DNA of 64,000 nucleotides from Lachnospiraceae bacterium (GTDB lineage Bacteria > Bacillota > Clostridia > Lachnospirales > Lachnospiraceae): positions 1 through 64,000 of the forward strand of contig JAQXTA010000064.1 of assembly GCA_029219245.1 (NCBI GenBank). The letters run 5' to 3'. This document shows, piece by piece, positions 44,962 through 53,542 of this stretch. Below the pieces are notes generated by a model. It had not been told where the DNA came from. It made no database searches and saw only the letters and a program-made list of their open reading frames with translations. How positions within the stretch are numbered: the stretch's first letter is position 1; every line of letters begins with the position of its first letter. A program made the position numbers and the translations under genes.

Positions 44962-46146
44962 ATGAGAAGTACATTTATCTTATGGAAATTAGAGTGGAAG
45001 CAGATGTGGAAAAAGCTGCCGGGTATGCTGCTTGAAGCAATCATATTAGTAGCGATTCTGGCAGCCGTAGCATTTGGTGCAGGAAAGCTTCTTTATCAGG
45101 ACACACCGATGATAAGGATTTCCATCTGTGTTGTGGAAGAAGAGGAGAATCCGTTGACAGATTTGCTGTTAAATTATGTGCAGGGAATGGAAAGTATTTC
45201 GGAAACCTGTGAGTTTTTGTTTGTAACAAAGGAAGAAGGCTTCCGGCTGCTGAAGGAACAGAAATTGGCGGCCCTTCTTATATTACCGGCTGGCGTTGCC
45301 GAAGGTATACTGACCGGGCAGAATGTACCGGTACAGGTTTATTTCCCGGAAGATGCCGGAATGGAATCCGCTTTGTTAAAGGAATTAACCGATGCCGGAG
45401 TCAGCATGTTACAAGTGGCGCAGGCTGAAATTTACGGGATTTATGATACGGCGAAAGAGTTCGGGGCACTGGAGCATCTATCGGTTCTGGAGGCAGACAT
45501 AAACCAGCAGAATCTGGCATTTGCATTAGATAGAATGGCACTTTTCAAAACCCAGAAGGTTTCGGCAACGGGCAGTCTGACATGGACACAATATTATATG
45601 GCTTCCGGACTGATCTACTTTCTGCTTTTGCTTGGAATGGCATGTTACCCGATGATGCAGCCTTATACCAAAGTGATGTCGAACCAGCTTTCCAGACAGG
45701 GAATCGGTGTGGGAAAACAGTGCATCGGCAAGTGGCTATGTGGTTTTACCAGTCTGGCTATCGGGTTATTGGCGGTTGCTCTTGTGATCGGAATTTTCCA
45801 CAGAAACACTCTTGGAAGCCTGTTACTTATTTTATTGTGCGTTACGGCTTTAGTTTTTTTGATTTTTCAAATCGTGCACAGTGGGGTAACGGCTGTGTTA
45901 CTGTTATTCTTTTTGGCTACGGTCATGGTTTATTGTTCCGGCGGTTTTCTGCCGAGCATTTTTTTGCCGGAAAGCGTGCAGATAATCGGTAAATTTCTGC
46001 CAACGACCTATTTGATTCAGGCGGCAGCAAGCTTGTTTACCGGTACTTTGGAGCATAGTGTAACGGGAGCGTTGCTTGGCTATACGGCAGGATTTTGTGC
46101 TGTTTCCTATGGGATATGTTTGCTTCGGAAGGAGGAAAAGGCATGA
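44962..46146 (+). CDS. ABC-2 family permease
   Basis: A 394-residue membrane protein with one N-terminal helix, an extracytoplasmic region of about 190 residues, and five or six helices at the C-terminus, the layout of ABC-2 exporter permeases. Its stop overlaps the start of a second permease by 4 bp (ATGA), indicating a heterodimeric pair served by the ATPase at 42388-43077. Confidence 0.82.
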   Translation: MRSTFILWKLEWKQMWKKLPGMLLEAIILVAILAAVAFGAGKLLYQDTPMIRISICVVEEEENPLTDLLLNYVQGMESISETCEFLFVTKEEGFRLLKEQKLAALLILPAGVAEGILTGQNVPVQVYFPEDAGMESALLKELTDAGVSMLQVAQAEIYGIYDTAKEFGALEHLSVLEADINQQNLAFALDRMALFKTQKVSATGSLTWTQYYMASGLIYFLLLLGMACYPMMQPYTKVMSNQLSRQGIGVGKQCIGKWLCGFTSLAIGLLAVALVIGIFHRNTLGSLLLILLCVTALVFLIFQIVHSGVTAVLLLFFLATVMVYCSGGFLPSIFLPESVQIIGKFLPTTYLIQAAASLFTGTLEHSVTGALLGYTAGFCAVSYGICLLRKEEKA

Positions 46147-47258
46147 AACGATATGCAGTCTGGTTTTTCCTTTTGATGAAACGCACCATAAAGAAGCCGG
46201 CGTTTTTGCTTTTTCTGGTATTTTCTCTGGTTTGCATTCTGGCCATGAACCGGCTGGAACAGGGAGAAAAGAGCGAAACGGTTATCGGCATCGTATTATC
46301 GGGGCAGGAAGAAACAACACCGGAAGAAACAACACAGGAAGAAACAACACAGGAAGAAACAACACAGGCAGAAAACATAAAATGGCAGGAAACTTTTTGG
46401 AAATTGTTACAAAGGCAGGACGGAATTCTGGAATTTAAGTCTTATGAAGATGCAGATGCATTGATTTTGGCAATTAAGAAGGAAGAAATTGACTGTGGCT
46501 TTGTTCTGCCCGAAGATTTCGCGACAAAAGTGCAGGAAAACGATTGGCAGGAATCGATAACGGTCTATGAATCCTCCGAAAGCAGGATGACAGAATTTGC
46601 CAAAGAACGGATTGCCTGTGCTGCTTTTACTCTCTATGCAGAAGAAAGTTATGTAAACTATATAGAGCAATCAGACTCGTTCCCGGAATCCGAGGAAATC
46701 CTGACTTTTGCCAAAGAAGCCTATCAGTCCCATCTGGTTGACGGAAGTACCTTCTCATTCGCTTATCAGAAAGAAGAAAACCATGGAGAGGAAGTACATC
46801 AGCCGGATGTTTCGGCAGGATTTCCGCTACGGGGGATTCTGGCAATCTGTATTTTTCTAAGCGGAATGTGCGGCTTATTGACGGATTGGGATGATAGAAG
46901 GGAAAAGCGGTTTGTCCGGATAACCCCAAACTGGATGACTACAGCGGTCAACATCTGGATTCCTACAATTTATACTTCGCTTATGGCATTGCTTGCGCTG
47001 ACATTGACAGGAAAAATCGGGAAGCCAGGAAAAGAACTTATAAGCCTTTTGGTTTATCAGTTCCTTATTGTTTGGTATTGTAGTATAATCAGATTGATTT
47101 TGAGAAAACAGGAAACAATAGCGGTTTCCATACCGATATTGACGTTGGCAGCACTCATCTGCTGTCCGGTCTGGATTCGACTGGCACTTTATGTACCGTT
47201 GTTTGCGGTATTGGAGAAGCTGTTCCCTGTGACATATTATCTGATGATGGCAGCGTGA
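46143..47258 (+). CDS. ABC-2-like permease with Glu-Glu-Thr-Thr repeats
   Basis: A 371-residue second permease with the same layout: one N-terminal helix, a long extracytoplasmic loop and C-terminal helices. ATG 46143 is coupled to the previous gene; the frame from 46095 lacks support. Just after the first helix, four tandem copies of a five-residue Glu-Glu-Thr-Thr-(Pro/Gln) unit form a flexible acidic linker. Last gene of the operon. Confidence 0.8.
   Translation: MKRYAVWFFLLMKRTIKKPAFLLFLVFSLVCILAMNRLEQGEKSETVIGIVLSGQEETTPEETTQEETTQEETTQAENIKWQETFWKLLQRQDGILEFKSYEDADALILAIKKEEIDCGFVLPEDFATKVQENDWQESITVYESSESRMTEFAKERIACAAFTLYAEESYVNYIEQSDSFPESEEILTFAKEAYQSHLVDGSTFSFAYQKEENHGEEVHQPDVSAGFPLRGILAICIFLSGMCGLLTDWDDRREKRFVRITPNWMTTAVNIWIPTIYTSLMALLALTLTGKIGKPGKELISLLVYQFLIVWYCSIIRLILRKQETIAVSIPILTLAALICCPVWIRLALYVPLFAVLEKLFPVTYYLMMAA
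46308..46367 (+). repeat. 15-bp tandem repeat, 4 copies, in frame
   Basis: Four consecutive copies of GAAGAAACAACACAG (the first ends CCG) at 46308-46322, 46323-46337, 46338-46352 and 46353-46367. The last three are identical at the DNA level, a sign of recent expansion. The repeat is in frame and encodes the extracytoplasmic linker of the permease. Confidence 0.9.
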
Positions 47259-47301
47259 GCATAGTTCTGATAAGTGCCCTGCGGCGAGGAGAAGAAACAT
47301 T

Positions 47302-47784
47302 ATGGCGAAAAACAAAGAAATAAAAACCAATGCAATGCGTATTCTGGAACGGGAAAAGATTCCTTATACGCATTACACTTATGAATGTGAGGAGTTTGTG
47401 GATGGTCTTCAGATTGCGGACAAGCTGGGACTTCCTTATGAAAAGGTATATAAAACACTGGTAACGGTGGGAAGCAGCAATAACTATTTTGTTTTTGTGA
47501 TTCCGATTGACAAGGAATTGGATTTAAAAAAAGCCGCAAAATCGGTAGGTGAGAAATCCGTCAGTATGATTCATGTGAAGGACATTAACGCAGTAACCGG
47601 TTATATCCGGGGCGGCTGTACTTCCATCGGGATGAAAAAACAATATGTAACCCGGATTGAAACATCTGCACAGGCACTGGAAACAATGATTGTCAGCGGT
47701 GGCAGAATCGGTTCCCAGATAGAACTGAAACCGGAAGATTTGTGCAAGGCTGCAAGAGCAGAATTTGCGGATATTATTTTTTAG
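47302..47784 (+). CDS. ybaK: Cys-tRNA(Pro) deacylase YbaK
   Basis: A 160-residue trans-editing protein that removes cysteine mischarged onto tRNA-Pro. Family blocks are KVYKTLVTVGSSNNYFVFVI and the catalytic region GYIRGGCTSIGMKKQY, with IGSQIELKPEDL near the end. It follows the exporter operon by 43 bp, with GGCGAGGAG as ribosome site, and precedes mtnA. Confidence 0.92.
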   Translation: MAKNKEIKTNAMRILEREKIPYTHYTYECEEFVDGLQIADKLGLPYEKVYKTLVTVGSSNNYFVFVIPIDKELDLKKAAKSVGEKSVSMIHVKDINAVTGYIRGGCTSIGMKKQYVTRIETSAQALETMIVSGGRIGSQIELKPEDLCKAARAEFADIIF

Positions 47785-47817
47785 AAAAATAGTAAATGAT
47801 ATTGATTGGAGGCATTT

Positions 47818-48894
47818 ATGAGTGAGAAGACAATTTTGGACTATGAAACCGTAGCGCTGGATGAGGAAAAAGATGCGATTGTGATTATTGACCAGACGAA
47901 ATTACCGGGTAAAACAGAACTTATCAGCTTAAAAACCGGCGAAGAAATCTGGGATGCCATTTATCTGTTAAAAGTACGCGGTGCACCGGCAATCGGAGTA
48001 ACGGCTGCTTTCGGCATTTATTTACTGGCAAAACAGATTAAAGCGGATGATTATGAAACTTTTTATCAGGAATTTACCAGACAGAAGGAATACTTAAACT
48101 CCGCAAGACCTACGGCAGTCAACTTGTCCTGGGCACTCAACCGTATGGATAGACTCTGTCAGTCAATGAGTACAGAAGCTATTCCATCGATACTGGAAGC
48201 CTTGAAAAAAGAAGCGATTGCAATGAAAGAAGAAGATATTCAGGTATGCAAGGCAATCGGAGAATATGGTCTTAGCCTGGTGAAACCGGGCGACGGTATT
48301 TTGACACATTGCAATGCCGGACAGCTTGCCACTTGTAAATACGGAACGGCAACCGCACCGATTTATTTAGGTCAGGAAAGAGGCTACCATTTCCGGGTTT
48401 TTGCAGACGAAACAAGACCTCTTTTGCAGGGAGCACGTCTGACCGCCTATGAATTACAGTCAGCCGGTGTGGATGTAACACTCATCTGTGATAATATGTC
48501 CGCCACCGTTATGCGAAACGGCTGGGTGAATGCAGTTTTCGTAGGCTGTGACCGGGTAGCTGCCAACGGAGATACGGCAAATAAAATCGGAACCTCTGTT
48601 GTGGCAACAGTGGCAAAACGTTACAACGTGCCGGTCTATATCTGTGCACCGACTTCCACCATTGATATGAATACACCGACCGGAGCCGATATTACGATTG
48701 AACAGCGCCCGGCGCACGAAGTAACCGAGATGTGGTACAAAGAACGCATGGCACCGGAAGGGGTGAAAGTGTTCAATCCGGCATTCGATGTGACAGACCA
48801 CGACCTGATTGCAGGAATCGTAACGGAGTATGGCGTGGCAAGAGCACCGTATACCGAGTCACTGAAGGAGATTTTCAAGAAGAAAAATCGATAG
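47818..48894 (+). CDS. mtnA: Methylthioribose/5-deoxyribose 1-phosphate isomerase
   Basis: A 358-residue aldose-ketose isomerase of the MtnA/eIF2B fold. Catalytic residues Cys165 ([12 protein letters not shown]) and Asp245 ([15 protein letters not shown]) are conserved; [15 protein letters not shown] is the family start block. The start is ATG 47818 after TTGGAGG. The next gene, 17 bp on, is a class II aldolase and not the mtnB-mtnD enzymes of the methionine cycle. That pairing matches the DHAP shunt, in which the 1-phosphate ketose is cut to dihydroxyacetone phosphate and an aldehyde. Confidence 0.93.
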   Translation: MSEKTILDYETVALDEEKDAIVIIDQTKLPGKTELISLKTGEEIWDAIYLLKVRGAPAIGVTAAFGIYLLAKQIKADDYETFYQEFTRQKEYLNSARPTAVNLSWALNRMDRLCQSMSTEAIPSILEALKKEAIAMKEEDIQVCKAIGEYGLSLVKPGDGILTHCNAGQLATCKYGTATAPIYLGQERGYHFRVFADETRPLLQGARLTAYELQSAGVDVTLICDNMSATVMRNGWVNAVFVGCDRVAANGDTANKIGTSVVATVAKRYNVPVYICAPTSTIDMNTPTGADITIEQRPAHEVTEMWYKERMAPEGVKVFNPAFDVTDHDLIAGIVTEYGVARAPYTESLKEIFKKKNR

Positions 48895-48911
48895 AAGAAA
48901 GGCATGAAATC

Positions 48912-49589
48912 ATGGAATATATGACGAAAAAGCAGGCGAAAAAAGCCATTATTGATATTGGGCAGAGAATGTATGTCCGTAATTTCGTAGCGGCAAACGA
49001 CGGAAATATTTCCATCAAAACCGGAGAGAATGAGGTGTGGGCAACACCTACCGGAGTTTCCAAGGGCTTTATGAAAAAGAAAATGTTAGTCAAGGTGGAT
49101 TTGGACGGCAACCTTCTGGAAGGAACCTATAAACCGTCATCTGAACTGAAAATGCATCTGCGTGCCTACAAGGAAAATCCGTCTATTCGTTCCGTATGCC
49201 ATGCCCATCCGCCTATCTGTACCTGCTTTGCGATTGCCGGAATTCCACTGGATACACCGGTTTTAGCCGAATCGATTATTACATTGGGGGACGTGCCGGT
49301 GGCACCTTACGCGGAACTGGGTTCGAAAGAGGTACCGGAGGTCATAGCGCCCTACTGCCATACCCACAACGGCATTCTACTGGCCAATCATGGTGCTGTT
49401 ACCTGGGCAGAAGATGCTTATTCGGCTTACTATCGTCTGGAATCCATGGAGTACTATGCGAATATCTTATTGATAACAGAGAAAATTCTCGGGAAGCAGA
49501 ATCTTTTATCAAATGAGCAAATCGATGCGCTGCTTGCCATGCGGGAAAAATTCGGCATTAAGCAGGGCGGTATACCGCGAAGACAATAA
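48912..49589 (+). CDS. Class II aldolase (fuculose-phosphate aldolase type)
   Basis: A 225-residue zinc aldolase. Glu78 (SSELKMHL), His97 and His99 (CHAHPP) and His160 (LLANHGAVTW) correspond one-to-one, at a constant offset of five, to Glu73, His92, His94 and His155 of E. coli FucA. The start is ATG 48912 after AGAAAGG. Next to mtnA it most likely cleaves 5-methylthioribulose or 5-deoxyribulose 1-phosphate into dihydroxyacetone phosphate plus an aldehyde, disposing of the 5'-deoxyadenosine or methylthioadenosine left by SAM enzymes. No fucose genes are near. Confidence 0.88.
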   Translation: MEYMTKKQAKKAIIDIGQRMYVRNFVAANDGNISIKTGENEVWATPTGVSKGFMKKKMLVKVDLDGNLLEGTYKPSSELKMHLRAYKENPSIRSVCHAHPPICTCFAIAGIPLDTPVLAESIITLGDVPVAPYAELGSKEVPEVIAPYCHTHNGILLANHGAVTWAEDAYSAYYRLESMEYYANILLITEKILGKQNLLSNEQIDALLAMREKFGIKQGGIPRRQ

Positions 49590-49601
49590 AGACAAGAAAG
49601 G

Positions 49602-49625
49602 CATTTTGCATTCCTTTGCAAAATG
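49602..49625 (+). terminator. Hairpin after the aldolase
   Basis: CATTTTGCA (49602-49610) pairs perfectly with TGCAAAATG (49617-49625) around a 6-nt loop. No U tract follows, so it may only attenuate transcription into the next small gene. Confidence 0.5.
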
Positions 49626-49647
49626 TTCCGGAAGGGAGAAAGACTTC

Positions 49648-49869
49648 ATGAAAGAAGACGAAATGATTGCAGAAATTATGAAACATCTGGATACCGAATC
49701 GACACAGGGGGTGTATCGAATGAGTGTTTTAATGGATGATTCGGCAAGGCAGGAAAAAACAGTTTCCAAGCAATGCTGCAATATGTACGGCAGACCGGCA
49801 TCCGAAACGGTAGGACTGCTTGATATGTATACCGATATGGCTGCCGGAAAGCCGGATAATGAGAGATAG
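49648..49869 (+). CDS. Small acidic hypothetical protein
   Basis: A 73-residue protein starting MKEDEMIAEIMKHLDTES, with an adjacent cysteine pair (KQCCNMYG). It has a good ribosome site (GAAGGGAG) and open codons to TAG. No family is recognised. It follows the aldolase with only a hairpin between, so it may share that transcript. Confidence 0.55.
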   Translation: MKEDEMIAEIMKHLDTESTQGVYRMSVLMDDSARQEKTVSKQCCNMYGRPASETVGLLDMYTDMAAGKPDNER

Positions 49870-49871
49870 GA

Positions 49872-50279
49872 CTATTCAATCTCTAAAACTTTTTCCGCAA
49901 TTTCCACCGCATCCATAATACAGTCCGGGCAGGAACGAAGTGCCTTTCCGGTATCAACACCTTTTAAGTCCCGGCAGACTGCGGAACCGTTCTTTTCGAT
50001 AAACTGATTTACAATTTCTTTTGATAACTTATAGGTATCGGCCTTGGTTTTCGGGTCAGCAAGGTTGCCGTCACTGTTTTTAAAGCCTGCTGCCATAACG
50101 GCACCGGAAATGGCACCGCAGGTCGCGCACATCCCACCCATACCGAGTCCGAAGCCTTCACAGGCTTTAAAGAGAGTTTCTTCTTCTACGCCTAAGTCCT
50201 TTGCCAGACTACAGGCAACCGCCTGGGCGCAGTTATATTTCTTATCATGATAAGCAATCGCTAATTCTTTACGATTCAT
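49872..50279 (-). CDS. C_GCAxxG_C_C family protein
   Basis: A 135-residue cysteine-rich protein of the C_GCAxxG_C_C family: NCAQAVACSL at the start, CEGFGLGMGGMCATCGAISG in the middle (the C-x-GCA-xx-G signature), then CRDLKG and CPDC. These proteins are thought to bind metal or act in redox processes, often beside reductases; the exact role is unknown. The start at 50279 follows a perfect AAGGAGG on the minus strand; the longer frame to 50453 reads through that site and is rejected. Confidence 0.88.
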   Translation of the reverse strand: MNRKELAIAYHDKKYNCAQAVACSLAKDLGVEEETLFKACEGFGLGMGGMCATCGAISGAVMAAGFKNSDGNLADPKTKADTYKLSKEIVNQFIEKNGSAVCRDLKGVDTGKALRSCPDCIMDAVEIAEKVLEIE

Positions 50280-50434
50280 GGTTTCCTCCTTATGTATTGT
50301 ATCATCGTAGCAAGCGGGTAAAAGCCTGCTGCCATTAGTATAACGATTCCGAGAGAAAATGGCAAATAAATATTTTATTGAAATATATTTCATTATTAAC
50401 TCTATTTTCAATCCGGATGAACTTTCAGAATAAT

Positions 50435-50463
50435 TTGCGGAATTGCACTCCATATTGTATTAT
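50435..50463 (+). promoter_or_regulatory. Promoter of the YitT gene
   Basis: TTGCGG (50435-50440) and TATTAT (50458-50463) are 17 bp apart, about 50 bp before the start codon. Confidence 0.65.
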
Positions 50464-50517
50464 AAAAATAACAATCAATCGCATTTTGAAAAAGCGGATT
50501 CAGAGGGAGGACAAGAT

Positions 50518-51378
50518 ATGCAGTTTCGGTTCAAAGAGGATGGTAAAAAAATCATCATCATCTGTCTGGCATCTTTTATTATGGCAGTGAATATTAAAAC
50601 CTTTGTGCGGACAGGCGGATTGTATCCGGGCGGCGTAACCGGATTGACCATTTTATTTCAGCGGATTGGAGAGATGTTTTTTCACATTACGTTGCCGTAT
50701 TCTATACTAAACCTTGTGCTGAATGCGATTCCTATCTATATCGGCATACGCTTCATCGGGAAAAAATTTACGATGTATTCCTGCCTTACGATTATTCTGT
50801 CCGGTATCCTTACGGATATTCTCCCCGGATATGCGATTACCTATGATACGCTTTTAATCAGTATCTTTGGCGGTATGATCAATGGATTTGCCATCAGCCT
50901 TTGTCTGTGGATGGATGCCACATCGGGCGGTACGGATTTTATTGCGATCTATTTTTCGGAAAAAAAGGGGATGGATGTATGGAATTATATCCTCGCTTTC
51001 AATGTGCTTATTCTGTTGGTGGCAGGGCTGCTTTTCGGATGGGATAAGGCACTCTATTCGATTATCTTCCAATATGCATCCACGCAGGTTCTGCACATCC
51101 TTTATAAAAAATACCAGCAGCAGACCTTGTTTATTGTTACCAATAAACCGAGGGAGGTATGCGAAGCGATTGCCAGCGCGAGCCATCATGGAGCGACGGT
51201 TTTGGAAGGAGAAGGCTCCTATGACCACTGTGAAAGAAATGTAGTCTACTCTGTCGTGTCCTCGGCAGAAAGCAGAAAAGTGATACAGGCGGTAAAAGAA
51301 GCTGATGAAAATGCCTTTATCAATTCGATTCGGACACAGCAGTTGTCCGGCAGATTTTATCAGAAACCGGTGGAGTGA
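50518..51378 (+). CDS. YitT family membrane protein (DUF161 plus DUF2179)
   Basis: A 286-residue protein with five or six transmembrane helices (about 10-200), beginning with the family block INIKTFVRTGGLYPGGVTGL-like (AVNIKTFVRTGGLYPGGVTG), and a cytoplasmic C-terminal DUF2179 domain (about 205-280, TNKPREVCEAIASASHHGAT). The family is widespread in Firmicutes; its transported substrate is unknown. The start ATG 50518 follows AGGGAGG. Confidence 0.92.
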   Translation: MQFRFKEDGKKIIIICLASFIMAVNIKTFVRTGGLYPGGVTGLTILFQRIGEMFFHITLPYSILNLVLNAIPIYIGIRFIGKKFTMYSCLTIILSGILTDILPGYAITYDTLLISIFGGMINGFAISLCLWMDATSGGTDFIAIYFSEKKGMDVWNYILAFNVLILLVAGLLFGWDKALYSIIFQYASTQVLHILYKKYQQQTLFIVTNKPREVCEAIASASHHGATVLEGEGSYDHCERNVVYSVVSSAESRKVIQAVKEADENAFINSIRTQQLSGRFYQKPVE

Positions 51379-51445
51379 TGCAGGGGGAAAGGGATAGTGG
51401 AAAGAAGAAGGTCGAAAAGGTTTGATGAATATTTAACTTTTTGAC

Positions 51446-51474
51446 TTTACATAAAAAGTTAAAAAAGTTAAAAT
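51446..51474 (+). promoter_or_regulatory. Promoter of the AAA ATPase gene
   Basis: TTTACA (51446-51451) and TAAAAT (51469-51474), 17 bp apart. AACTTTTT and AAAAAGTT form an inverted repeat over the -35 region, and AAAAGTTAAA is directly repeated across the spacer, suggesting an operator. Confidence 0.6.
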
Positions 51475-51500
51475 GGTCTTGTAAGAGAGGAGGGATACCA

Positions 51501-53303
51501 ATGACAAAGGAAGAATATTACAAGATTGTTGCGGAGATGGAAACACTTCCATCCGGCGGTATCACTTACAAGAAAATAAATGGTAAAGAGTATGCCTATT
51601 ATCAGTGGAGGGAAGCTGGGAAACAGCATTCCAGAAGAACAAAAGGAGAAGAATTAGAAATACTTACAAAACAGATTAAAAGAAGGAAAGAGCTTCAAAA
51701 TCTGATAAAAGATATGGAAATAAAAGTGGAAAAAATGATAGAACCTGCTTATCAGTTCCATTGTGCAGTAAGAATTGGTAAAGAACTGGAACGCTTTGTG
51801 AAGCCTGTTTCTAAGTGGATGAAGCGGAATTGCTATCAGCATCTGCATGATTATGTCTATGGTGACATTCATGACAGGGTGTATATTTTGTATGGTCTGC
51901 GAAGAACCGGTAAGACCACATTGATTCGTCAGTTGATTTCTGAAATGGATGCTAAGATGAGAAACCAGACGGTTTTTATTCAAATACAGGATAGTAAGAC
52001 ATTGGATGATGTAAACCAAGACTTAAAGTATCTGGAGGCAAATGGTTATCAGTATGTATTTATTGATGAGGTAACACTTCTGGATGACTTTATAGAAGGT
52101 GCTGCTTTGTTTTCCGATGTGTTTGCTGCAAGTGGGATGAAGATTGTTCTGTCAGGTACAGATTCCCTTGGCTTTATGTTTACGGAGGAGGAAGAATTGT
52201 ATGATAGATGTATCATGTCTCATACAACCTTTATTCCGTATCGTGAGTTTGAACGGGTACTTGGCATTGTTGGTATTGATGATTACATTCGTTATGGCGG
52301 TACCATGAGTTTGAGTGGAAAGTATTATAATGACAGTTCCACGATTTTTGCTACAAAGAAGAGTACGGATGAATATGTGGATAGTGCGATTGCACGTAAC
52401 ATCCAGCATTCTTTGAAAAATTATCAGTATGAAGGGCACTTCCGTTCACTGAGAGAATTGTATGAAAAGAATGAACTGACAAATGCCATTAACCGGATTG
52501 TAGAGGATATCAATCATCGCTTCACCATAGAGGTGTTGACCAGAGATTTCAATTCAAACGATTTGAGAATATCTGCGAAGAATATGAGGAAGGACCGGAA
52601 GAAACCTACGGATATTCTGGATCGCATTGATATAGCGAAGGTAAATGAGACTCTGAAATCTTTACTGGAAATCAGAGATAAAGCGGAACAGTCTGTAGAG
52701 ATACAGGATGTTCATCGTCTTGAGATAAAAGAGTATCTGGATTTGTTGGACCTTACGGTTGAAATTGAGAGCAGATGGATGTCTGATTATAATCGGAAAG
52801 AAACAAGAACAGTATTTTCACAGCCTGGTATGAGATATTCTCAGGCGGAGGCTCTTATCAAATCGCTTATGCAGGATGAAAAGTTCCGGGATATGTCTTT
52901 GGAGGAAAGAAAATGGGTAACAGAGCGCATTCTTGATGAAATCAAAGGAAGAATGATGGAAGACATTGTTCTTCTGGAAACGAAGCTCTCTAAAAGTGAC
53001 TGTGAAGTGTTCCGATTGCAGTTTGCTATTGGCGAGTTTGATATGGTGGTTTTTCATGAGAAGGAAGGCAACTGTGAGATATATGAGATTAAGCATAGTA
53101 TGGAAGTGGTTCCAGAGCAGTGCAGACATTTGCTGAATGACCAGAAATGCAAGGATACGGAATTTAGATATGGTCCGATTACCGGCAAATATGTAATCTA
53201 TAGAGGCCCAACAACAGAACTGAAAGATATAGAAGAAGATGTCACAGAAAATGTGATGTACCTGAACGTGGAGGAGTATTTGAAGGGGCTGATATTTTGT
53301 TGA
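51501..53303 (+). CDS. AAA ATPase with C-terminal nuclease-like domain
   Basis: A 600-residue protein. Residues about 20-50 (GGITYKKINGKEYAYYQWRE, then QHSRR) are a short unassigned N-terminal module. Residues about 125-300 are an AAA ATPase: Walker A LYGLRRTGKTT (G137, K138, T139) and Walker B YVFIDEVTLL. The last 120 residues hold FAIGEFDMVVFHEKEGN and IYEIKHS, a PD-(D/E)XK-like E-D...E-x-K arrangement common at the end of DUF4143/DUF234-type ATPases. These are frequent in human-gut Firmicutes, often mobile; function is unknown. The start is ATG 51501 after GAGGAGGG. Confidence 0.82.
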   Translation: MTKEEYYKIVAEMETLPSGGITYKKINGKEYAYYQWREAGKQHSRRTKGEELEILTKQIKRRKELQNLIKDMEIKVEKMIEPAYQFHCAVRIGKELERFVKPVSKWMKRNCYQHLHDYVYGDIHDRVYILYGLRRTGKTTLIRQLISEMDAKMRNQTVFIQIQDSKTLDDVNQDLKYLEANGYQYVFIDEVTLLDDFIEGAALFSDVFAASGMKIVLSGTDSLGFMFTEEEELYDRCIMSHTTFIPYREFERVLGIVGIDDYIRYGGTMSLSGKYYNDSSTIFATKKSTDEYVDSAIARNIQHSLKNYQYEGHFRSLRELYEKNELTNAINRIVEDINHRFTIEVLTRDFNSNDLRISAKNMRKDRKKPTDILDRIDIAKVNETLKSLLEIRDKAEQSVEIQDVHRLEIKEYLDLLDLTVEIESRWMSDYNRKETRTVFSQPGMRYSQAEALIKSLMQDEKFRDMSLEERKWVTERILDEIKGRMMEDIVLLETKLSKSDCEVFRLQFAIGEFDMVVFHEKEGNCEIYEIKHSMEVVPEQCRHLLNDQKCKDTEFRYGPITGKYVIYRGPTTELKDIEEDVTENVMYLNVEEYLKGLIFC

Positions 53304-53375
53304 AAACAAGTGGGAACATTGTATAGACAGACCTGACAACGGAGTTAGAAGGATAATTAAATGAGATGAGTATAC

Positions 53376-53418
53376 CGACAGCTTTCCAACTGAAAGAGGG
53401 AAAGCTGTCGTCTTTTTT
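53376..53418 (+). terminator. Intrinsic terminator after the AAA ATPase
   Basis: CGACAGCTTTCC (53376-53387) pairs perfectly with GGAAAGCTGTCG (53399-53410), followed by TCTTTTTT. Confidence 0.95.
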
Positions 53419-53440
53419 GGTTCAAAATACAAGTTTGCAT

Positions 53441-53509
53441 TGTCGAATAGGTCAATATTTTGTCGATTAGGTAAATGGCATTGTAATTATTGCCACTATT
53501 TTATATGTT
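53441..53509 (+). promoter_or_regulatory. Direct repeats and promoter before the toxin-like gene
   Basis: TGTCGAATAGGTCAAT (53441-53456) and TGTCGATTAGGTAAAT (53461-53476) are 14/16 identical and exactly 20 bp apart, two helical turns. They end 4 bp before a candidate -35 TTGTAA (53481-53486), with TATGTT (53504-53509) 17 bp further. The weak -10 and the upstream direct repeats are what an activator-dependent promoter would show. Confidence 0.6.
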
Positions 53510-53542
53510 AAAAAAGGATTATCTAATGGAGAGGAGAGGAAT

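Noticed and set aside
48732-48911. Upstream extension of the class II aldolase
   Set aside because: It overlaps the end of mtnA in another frame and encodes nothing aldolase-like; ATG 48912 fits the family and has a ribosome site.
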